11,701 nt of DNA. Source: DATIGJ01 sp035644155. Lineage in GTDB: Bacteria > Patescibacteriota > Microgenomatia > Levybacterales > UBA12049. The notes under the pieces were generated by a model. The model was not told the origin of the DNA and did no database searches. It saw only the letters and a list, made by a program, of their open reading frames with translations. The DNA is taken from the NCBI GenBank assembly GCA_035644155.1, contig DASQPC010000029.1, positions 1-11,701 of the forward strand. The letters are read 5' to 3'. The translations under genes were made by a program, and so were the position numbers. Shown here in pieces: positions 6,320 to 10,766 of the stretch; the stretch's first letter is position 1; each line of letters opens with the position of its first letter.

Positions 6320-7821
6320 CGAGGTTTCACATAGATAACTGCTGTAGGATCTTTATACACCATAACCCACCCTGATTTTTTTATTTCCTCAGGCAAGATA
6401 TTCCTCGTTTCCTTATCTGAAACATGAAATATACGCTTACTTACTTGATCAAATCGATCAAGCAGCGTAGACTTCTTATCTGGATTGCTACGAGGTAAGA
6501 GTAGCGCAGTAATATGATATTTTTCTGTCATCTTTTCAAATGGAAATTTACCTTGAAGAAAATTATTGTAATCTGAAAAAGCATAATTACTTTCTCCAGG
6601 GAGATTTGCTTGCCATCGCCAGCTAGGCATTCGTCCATCAATAAAAACCTTCTTCTCAGGTAATTTCCATATCAGATACCCTCCCCAATCATATGTTGAG
6701 AAAAGTTGGCCTTTTGGCAGATGATGATGTAAATAATGTATAGCGTTATCAGGATATTTTGCCACCCCACCAAACAAGCCTAATCCATAAAAAATCTGAA
6801 AAAAATCCGGCAGAATAAAAAGACAAACTACAACAAAGAATATTTGAAAAAATCGAGAGAAACGAACGACACCCTGCGGTATAGCACTAATCTCTTTATA
6901 AAAAAATGCTATCCCTTGTGTTGTAAGAGACAGAGCCACAATAAGCCATAAAGAGATATTTCTTATGCTAAGCATTGCTGCACAGAAAAAAACAAAATAC
7001 AATAATAAATCAAAAAAGAGAAAGATTTTCCGATACTTGATGACAAATATGAGAGAGAGGACAACAAAAAGCCAAAATGAATAGCGAAGGAGCATAAATG
7101 CCGGCATCCATTCTTGTATAGATGTATGCAGATGCGTATCTGTCATCGTCATAAAAACCTCCCACCACATCCTAAAGCCGTATGGTGTCATCCCTGTAAT
7201 ACCAATACATAGCAAAAGTACAATAACCATAAAAGGTAAAGAAATTTTCCTTTTGTAATACCAAAACAGTGATGCAATCAGCAATATCGCAATACCGATA
7301 GCAAATCCTCCATGCATATTTGCCCAAAAAAGAAAAATTAAAGGCAAAACATACCACCATCTTTTGAAGAACACATCATTTCGCACAAGAGTAAACAAAA
7401 GAGAAAAAAAGAAAAGCGTTATAAACTGCGGTCTAATACCAACAACGAAAGCCAATGTCCCTACTGTTAGCAACAAAGGAATACCAACAAATTGACGAAC
7501 AGATGTCGGAAGCATACGAACCTGCAACAACAAGGCACTGACTGCAAGAAGAGCAAATAGCGCTGCCAGCCCGTTATACCCAATAAGAGGAAGCAATTCT
7601 GCAATAAAGACATCAGTGAGCCACTCATGATCAACAGACGGATAACTTGGCATGGTATAAGAAAAGGGATCTGTATGAGGAACACCACTTTTGAGAATAA
7701 GCTGCCCCATACGAAGATGCCATCCATAATCAGGATCAAGAAAAAGAGCTGCTTGCAGCCAAAAATAGAAGAAACTCCCAATAATTAGTAACAAAACCAG
7801 TATGCTTTTCCGTTTTGTCAT
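6316..7821 (-). CDS. Polytopic GT-C-like membrane protein
   Basis: A 501-residue integral membrane protein with roughly ten transmembrane helices in residues 1-350 and a soluble C-terminal region (about 351-501). The first extracytoplasmic loop has DPDYGWHLRMG (29-39), then DPFSYT and DHEWL (64-68), a layout typical of GT-C glycosyltransferases that use lipid-linked sugars, where an Asp in this loop is catalytic. Further marks are FWANMHGGF (165-173), YDWGGYLIWKLP (377-388) and VFIDGRMPSW (392-401). I cannot name the donor, the acceptor or a precise family; transfer of sugar to a surface polymer or protein outside the membrane is inferred. It stands alone on the minus strand, with TATAAT exactly six bases before ATG, and ends on a CTAG shared with the convergent operon. 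Confidence 0.6.
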   Translation of the reverse strand: MTKRKSILVLLLIIGSFFYFWLQAALFLDPDYGWHLRMGQLILKSGVPHTDPFSYTMPSYPSVDHEWLTDVFIAELLPLIGYNGLAALFALLAVSALLLQVRMLPTSVRQFVGIPLLLTVGTLAFVVGIRPQFITLFFFSLLFTLVRNDVFFKRWWYVLPLIFLFWANMHGGFAIGIAILLIASLFWYYKRKISLPFMVIVLLLCIGITGMTPYGFRMWWEVFMTMTDTHLHTSIQEWMPAFMLLRYSFWLFVVLSLIFVIKYRKIFLFFDLLLYFVFFCAAMLSIRNISLWLIVALSLTTQGIAFFYKEISAIPQGVVRFSRFFQIFFVVVCLFILPDFFQIFYGLGLFGGVAKYPDNAIHYLHHHLPKGQLFSTYDWGGYLIWKLPEKKVFIDGRMPSWRWQANLPGESNYAFSDYNNFLQGKFPFEKMTEKYHITALLLPRSNPDKKSTLLDRFDQVSKRIFHVSDKETRNILPEEIKKSGWVMVYKDPTAVIYVKPR

Positions 7822-7822
7822 T

Positions 7823-7837
7823 TCTCTATTATAGAGA
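7823..7837 (-). promoter_or_regulatory. Leaderless promoter of the GT-C-like gene, in a palindrome
   Basis: On the minus strand TATAAT (7833-7828) is followed by AGAGAA and ATG, so transcription should begin on the start codon. The -10 lies in a perfect 7-bp inverted repeat, TCTCTAT-T-ATAGAGA (7823-7837), that could bind a dimeric regulator. TCAACA, 15 bases upstream of the -10, is the best -35 candidate and is weak. Confidence 0.55.
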
Positions 7838-7865
7838 GGTTTGCCTGCTGTTGATAGGTTGTGGT

Positions 7866-7894
7866 TTTACATTTCTTCCCCTTTGAAGTATCAT
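7866..7894 (+). promoter_or_regulatory. smpB promoter
   Basis: TTTACA (7866-7871, five of six matches to TTGACA), a 17-base spacer, and TATCAT (7889-7894, five of six matches to TATAAT). The predicted start is near 7901, which is the first base of the hairpin at 7901-7927. Confidence 0.55.
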
Positions 7895-7899
7895 GTGTG

Positions 7900-7928
7900 T
7901 ATGATCCTGAGCTTACCGCAGGATCATA
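7900..7928 (+). promoter_or_regulatory. Hairpin in the smpB 5' leader
   Basis: ATGATCCTG (7901-7909) and CAGGATCAT (7919-7927) pair perfectly over nine bases, ten with the flanking T7900-A7928, around a nine-base loop. No T-run follows, so it is not an intrinsic terminator on either strand. It lies 18 bases before ATG at 7946. Confidence 0.7.
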
Positions 7929-7945
7929 GTGAGCCCAGCTAAACT

Positions 7946-8386
7946 ATGAAAATCACCAATCGTAAAGCATATTTTGATGCACAAATTCTTGAAAATTTTG
8001 AAGCAGGTATTAACCTCTTAGGTTCTGAGGTGAAAGCCGTGCGGCTTGGTCATGCTGATTTAAGTGGAAGCTTTGTAAAAATTGTTGGCAGCGAGGCATA
8101 TCTGTTCAATTCAAAAATTTTCCCCTACGAATATGCACGACCTGATAATTACAATCCTACACGTACCCGAAAGCTTCTCCTGCACAAGGCTGAAATTATC
8201 GCTTTACGTTCAAAAATGGATGGCCAAAACTTGACAATCGTGCCTATTTCGCTGTATACTAGTCGTCACCGTATTAAGGTGGAATTAGCCTTAGCTAAAT
8301 CGAAAAAGAAGGCTGATAAGCGTAAAGTGCTCAAAGAAGAAACCATCAAAAGAGATATTGAGCAAGCACTGAAAAACGTACATTAA
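7946..8386 (+). CDS. smpB: SsrA-binding protein SmpB
   Basis: SmpB binds the tRNA-like part of tmRNA and brings it to ribosomes stalled on broken mRNAs, standing in for the missing anticodon arm. The 146-residue product shows the family marks in order: NRKAYFDAQILENFEAGI (5-22), GSEVKAVRLGHADLSGSF (27-44), FPYEYARPDNYNPTRTRKLLLHK (119 bases of coding at about residues 59-81), VPISLY, KVELALAKSKKKADKR and the C-terminal KEETIKRDIEQALK tail that enters the mRNA channel. Length is near the usual 150-160. The RNA partner gene, ssrA, begins 46 bases downstream, a common pairing. ATG at 7946 is the first in frame and aligns with the usual N-terminus; there is no Shine-Dalgarno. Upstream are a promoter and a 5' hairpin. 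Confidence 0.95.
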   Translation: MKITNRKAYFDAQILENFEAGINLLGSEVKAVRLGHADLSGSFVKIVGSEAYLFNSKIFPYEYARPDNYNPTRTRKLLLHKAEIIALRSKMDGQNLTIVPISLYTSRHRIKVELALAKSKKKADKRKVLKEETIKRDIEQALKNVH

Positions 8387-8402
8387 AAAAATCAATATTC
8401 GC

Positions 8403-8432
8403 TTTAATAAATAATAACTACTATTTATTAAA
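8403..8432 (+). repeat. 11-bp AT-only inverted repeat next to the tmRNA 5' end
   Basis: TTTAATAAATA (8403-8413) and TATTTATTAAA (8422-8432) are perfect inverted copies around an eight-base loop. The right arm ends at the base before the first base of mature tmRNA (8433). It could be a processing hairpin in an smpB-ssrA precursor or part of the ssrA promoter; no strong -10/-35 pair is visible here. Confidence 0.7.
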
Positions 8433-8518
8433 GGGGATGACTTGATTCGACGAGATCTGTTCTTTAAAAACTGCAAGCCGGCTTTGATACTAGCCGTTAA
8501 ACAGATCAAAAAATAGAT

Positions 8519-8626
8519 GCTGACACTATGCATCGAGTCCGTCAATTTGCCCTCAGGGCAATTGATGGAGGGTTCAATGCCCCAACAGCATTTGCTCCTC
8601 AAAGAGCATTTGCTTACGCTGCTTAA
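8519..8626 (+). other. tmRNA tag reading frame, 35 residues
   Basis: From the resume codon GCT the frame reads 35 codons to TAA. The peptide begins ADTMHRVRQF, continues through ALRAIDGGFN, and ends APQRAFAYAA. The start is fixed by PK1 ending about nine bases upstream and by the ATAGAT-GCT context, close to ATAGTC-GCA in E. coli. The ending, AYAA, is of the small hydrophobic kind recognised by ClpXP-type proteases. Typical tags are about 8-15 residues, so this is very long. It has four Arg and few acidic residues. Confidence 0.8.
8538..8569 (+). repeat. Stable hairpin inside the tmRNA tag frame
   Basis: TCCGTCAATT (8538-8547, one T of the T-run bulged) and TGCCC (8548-8552) pair with GGGCAATTGATGGA (8556-8569) around a TCA loop. 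That is 14 pairs, including one G-T, with one bulge. It falls at tag codons 7-17, where most tmRNAs are largely unpaired. Confidence 0.7.
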
Positions 8627-8901
8627 GCGTTAAGGCAATGACCTGTTCATATGATCTTCCCTCACTGGGATTGTCTGAGCATAAATACAGGTGAGGCTAT
8701 CAATAAGCAAGTTGGTTTGGTTCTTATTGGAATTTTCTAACCTTAACTTTACTTCTCCTGCTGATTGGATACAAGTAAAGTGACATTTTAAAAATCAGCT
8801 ACGCTTGTAGATGTTTCTAATTAATATTTTTCGGACTCCGGTTCACTGCCGGACATCTCCACCAAACTTTTTAGCTTGCTACTTGTATTTCCTCCACAAA
8901 G

Positions 8902-8910
8902 TGCTATTAT
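8902..8910 (+). promoter_or_regulatory. Extended -10 promoter upstream of the HD-domain gene
   Basis: TGC-TATTAT matches an extended -10 (five of six in the hexamer). TTGTAT (8883-8888), 16 bases upstream, is a weak -35. The predicted start is G8917, two bases before the hairpin at 8919-8942, with ATG at 8954. Confidence 0.4.
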
Positions 8911-8918
8911 AGGACTGC

Positions 8919-8950
8919 AAATCCCATCATGACGTGGGATTTTTTGTGTT
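8919..8950 (+). terminator. Intrinsic terminator hairpin after ssrA
   Basis: AAATCCCA (8919-8926) pairs with TGGGATTT (8935-8942) over eight bases around TCATGACG, and the T-rich run TTTTTTGTGTTTTT follows directly. It is placed 54 bases after the tmRNA CCA end, so it most likely ends the ssrA transcript. Because a promoter-like site lies just upstream, it may also sit in the leader of the next gene. Confidence 0.75.
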
Positions 8951-8953
8951 TTT

Positions 8954-9820
8954 ATGGCTAGCTCTGAACTATCACAAAGACCAGAATTTGTACGGCGGCC
9001 AATAGAACGCCCTATCTTTGACTTGAGATTAAAACCTTGGAAATCAAATACCTCACTTCGAGATCAATTAAGTACCAAACCGTTTTGCGGAGAAGGTTTT
9101 CTTTATCATGCGACAACTGAACAATTGAGAGAAACCTTGGCTATTTTAACCAAAGATTGGGAAGAAGCAGAGCTTGTTAAAGATACCGCAGCTTTTGCAG
9201 CGAAGGTACATAAAGATGATAAACGAAAAGATGAAGAGACACCTTATGAACATCATTTGCTGCGTGGAGCAATTCGGCTTGCACAACTAAAAGAAACTAA
9301 TACATTTATGATAACAGGCTATCTCCTCCATGATACTGTCGAAGATCATAATACAACAGTACAAGAGATGTTATTGCCTCAAAACCTTGGTCAGCATCCC
9401 TCTGAACAAGCAAAAACCCTTCATGATTTAGCAACTGCTCTGAGCGTGAACCGAGGGAAAGGCAAGCTTGAGCCAAAGGAGTTTTATAAAAATATTAATG
9501 AGATAAATGCAAGATATCCAGAAGCTCACCCGTGGCTAATTAAAGGAGTTGATCGGTTTGATAATGCAGGATCTGATCTTTCCTTTGCTATCAGACATGA
9601 TAATCCTCGTGTAGGCGTTGAAAAAATAAAAAAATATCGTAAAAAGACTTCAGATGTTATACCATACATAAAAAAAGCAGAACCAAACTCTCCTGTCCTC
9701 GCAAGACTACAAGAATCATTGCGCTTAGGTGGAGAACTTATGCGAGACCATGGATTAAAAGATCCGAAGAACATAACAATTATTTTTAATCGTCTCTCAT
9801 TTTTACGTCCCATGAGCTAG
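8954..9820 (+). CDS. HD-domain phosphohydrolase, RelA/SpoT-hydrolase-like
   Basis: A 288-residue cytoplasmic protein with an HD domain of the RSH hydrolase type at about residues 75-215. Likely metal ligands are H86 (VHKDDKRKDEETPYEHH, matching H-x-G-Q-x-R-K...PY-x-x-H), H126-D127 in LLHDTVED, and D200 in IKGVDRFDN. In Rel, SpoT and Mesh1 these residues hold the Mn ion used to remove pyrophosphate from (p)ppGpp. There is no synthetase, TGS or ACT domain, so if it acts on alarmone it would be a stand-alone hydrolase; other phosphate substrates are possible. The first 75 and last 70 residues match nothing I recognise. ATG at 8954 has no Shine-Dalgarno and follows the T-run of the hairpin. It overlaps the convergent comF by 18 bases at its end. 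Confidence 0.7.
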   Translation: MASSELSQRPEFVRRPIERPIFDLRLKPWKSNTSLRDQLSTKPFCGEGFLYHATTEQLRETLAILTKDWEEAELVKDTAAFAAKVHKDDKRKDEETPYEHHLLRGAIRLAQLKETNTFMITGYLLHDTVEDHNTTVQEMLLPQNLGQHPSEQAKTLHDLATALSVNRGKGKLEPKEFYKNINEINARYPEAHPWLIKGVDRFDNAGSDLSFAIRHDNPRVGVEKIKKYRKKTSDVIPYIKKAEPNSPVLARLQESLRLGGELMRDHGLKDPKNITIIFNRLSFLRPMS

Positions 9821-10501
9821 CGTAATTCCCCAGACCTTTTCTACTCCTGCCTTTTTCAAAATTTTTGCTGCTTCTCTGAGAGTAGAACCGGATGTCACCA
9901 CATCATCAACCAAAATAACTTGTTTGAAATCTTTAATGATCTCCTTTGCTGTTTTTTTCAAAAAGAAAGCGTCTTTGATATTTTCTTGCCGCTCTTTTTG
10001 CGAAAGACCAACTTGTGTGGGTGTATTCTTCACGCGTTCTAAACAATCAAAAACGCGCAAAGGAAATTTTTTTGCCAACCCCTCTGCCAATAACTGCGCT
10101 TGATTGTAACCTCGCTTTTTATATTTGGCCTTATGGAGTGGAATAGGGACTAAAACGGCTTGCTGCTGTATTATCCTGTAGAAATTTTCTTTTTGAATCA
10201 ATCCTTCATAAAAAAATTCAATTAGCGTATCCTGTAGATCGCGAATGTATGGTGGATACTTAAAATGATACATTAATTTCTTGACCACACCAGCATAGAC
10301 AAGACTTGAAAAAACACCATCAATCGTATCGCTTGTTTTGCAAATAGGATGCGTCATTCCTCCAATTGCTGCTTTTTGACAAACAGTACAAAACCCTCTC
10401 TCGATAAAAGAGACACGAGCAAAACATGACGGACACAGATATGAACCAAATGATTTGCATTGAATACAATATTTTGGGAAAAGGAAATCAAGAAGCGACA
10501 T
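9803..10501 (-). CDS. comF: ComF-family phosphoribosyltransferase-like protein
   Basis: A 232-residue ComF/GntX family protein. Cytoplasmic ComF proteins are needed for DNA uptake in competent bacteria, acting with the ComFA helicase at the single-strand import step; the reaction catalysed is not established. The N-terminus is a zinc-binding part: C12-x2-C15, C23-x2-C26, then C38-x2-C41 and C54. Family motifs follow: VPIPLHKAKYKKRGYNQAQL (118-137), TPTQVGLSQKER (160-171) and the PRPP-binding loop VILVDDVVTSGST (195-207). Length is normal. ATG at 10501 has TACACT six bases upstream, preceded by TGC, predicting a leaderless message. It lies 31 bases after the tRNA-Ser gene on the same strand, so read-through from the tRNA is also possible. 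Confidence 0.88.
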   Translation of the reverse strand: MSLLDFLFPKYCIQCKSFGSYLCPSCFARVSFIERGFCTVCQKAAIGGMTHPICKTSDTIDGVFSSLVYAGVVKKLMYHFKYPPYIRDLQDTLIEFFYEGLIQKENFYRIIQQQAVLVPIPLHKAKYKKRGYNQAQLLAEGLAKKFPLRVFDCLERVKNTPTQVGLSQKERQENIKDAFFLKKTAKEIIKDFKQVILVDDVVTSGSTLREAAKILKKAGVEKVWGITLAHGT

Positions 10502-10507
10502 AGAAAA

Positions 10508-10516
10508 AGTGTAGCA
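10508..10516 (-). promoter_or_regulatory. Extended -10 element before comF
   Basis: On the minus strand TGC-TACACT (10516-10508) is followed by six bases and ATG at 10501, the same spacing as the three perfect TATAAT cases. The matching -35 position (GCCACA, 10536-10531) overlaps the tRNA CCA end and is weak. Confidence 0.4.
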
Positions 10517-10532
10517 GAAAGAAGGTATTTTG

Positions 10533-10620
10533 TGGCGGAGAGGGCGAGATTCGAACTCGCGGTATCTTACGATACGGAGGTTTAGTAAACCTCTGCACTA
10601 GGCCACTATGCGACCTCTCC
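10533..10620 (-). tRNA. tRNA-Ser, anticodon ACU
   Basis: A complete class II tRNA read on the minus strand. The acceptor GGAGAGG pairs with CCTCTCC; the D-arm is GCAT...GTGC with AGTGG in its loop; the anticodon stem GAGGT/ACCTC holds the loop TTACTAA; the long variable arm is GTATC-GTAA-GATAC; and the T-arm is GCGAG-TTCGAAT-CTCGC. The discriminator is G and CCA is encoded. The long variable arm plus G73 mark it as serine. The loop gives anticodon A34-C35-U36, reading AGU, where bacteria normally have GCU. A minus-strand TATAAT lies 68 bases upstream. Confidence 0.9.
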
Positions 10621-10687
10621 ATTTCGTCATTCGTACGGAAGATCGTGGACGATGCTCAAACCTTCTACGCTCGAAATCCGCAAATGT

Positions 10688-10693
10688 ATTATA
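10688..10693 (-). promoter_or_regulatory. -10 box likely serving tRNA-Ser
   Basis: TATAAT on the minus strand (10693-10688), within GGTATATAATAC. Transcription would begin near 10681, about 60 bases before the tRNA, leaving a leader for RNase P to remove. No good -35 is visible. Confidence 0.4.
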
Positions 10694-10754
10694 TACCAAA
10701 TTTTGCTTAATATGCTTTATTAAATTATAGATAGAAAAATACCTTTCTTATATA

Positions 10755-10760
10755 TATAAT
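10755..10760 (+). promoter_or_regulatory. Leaderless -10 box of the M14 peptidase-like gene
   Basis: A perfect TATAAT is followed by ACCCAA and ATG (10767), so the expected first transcribed base is the A of the start codon. It lies at the end of an alternating TA run. No clear -35 is seen. The rest of 10621-10754 shows only the opposite tRNA promoter. Confidence 0.55.
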
Positions 10761-10766
10761 ACCCAA

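Larger units (their letters stand above)
8433..8864 (+). ncRNA. ssrA: Transfer-messenger RNA (tmRNA)
   Basis: tmRNA frees stalled ribosomes by acting first as alanyl-tRNA and then as mRNA for a degradation tag. The ends form a seven-pair acceptor stem: GGGGATG (8433-8439) with CATCTCC (8854-8860), then encoded ACCA (8861-8864). The conserved TTGATTCGACG follows the 5' end. The T-arm is TCCGG-TTCACTG-CCGGA (8837-8853). A PK1-like pseudoknot is visible: CGGCT (8479-8483) with AGCCG (8492-8496), and TTGAT (8484-8488) with ATCAA (8505-8509). AAAAATAGAT then precedes the resume codon GCT at 8519, tmRNA position 87, close to position 90 in E. coli. The tag frame ends at TAA 8624-8626, with ACGCT/AGCGT (8615-8619/8625-8629) pairing around the stop, as helix 5 does. 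The total, 432 bases, is long, mainly because the tag is long. Confidence 0.93.

Noticed and set aside
8291..8602. Minus-strand ORF across the smpB end and tmRNA
   Set aside because: It is a shadow of smpB and the unusually long, open tag region, with no promoter or recognisable protein.
8517..8635. Second open frame in the tmRNA tag region, starting ATG at 8517
   Set aside because: It ends in LLKR, unlike any protease-recognised tag end, and its start does not match the resume-codon context; the GCT frame ends AYAA.
10642..10653. Small inverted repeat ATCGT-GG-ACGAT upstream of tRNA-Ser
   Set aside because: Four to five pairs only; such repeats are common by chance and nothing else supports a role.
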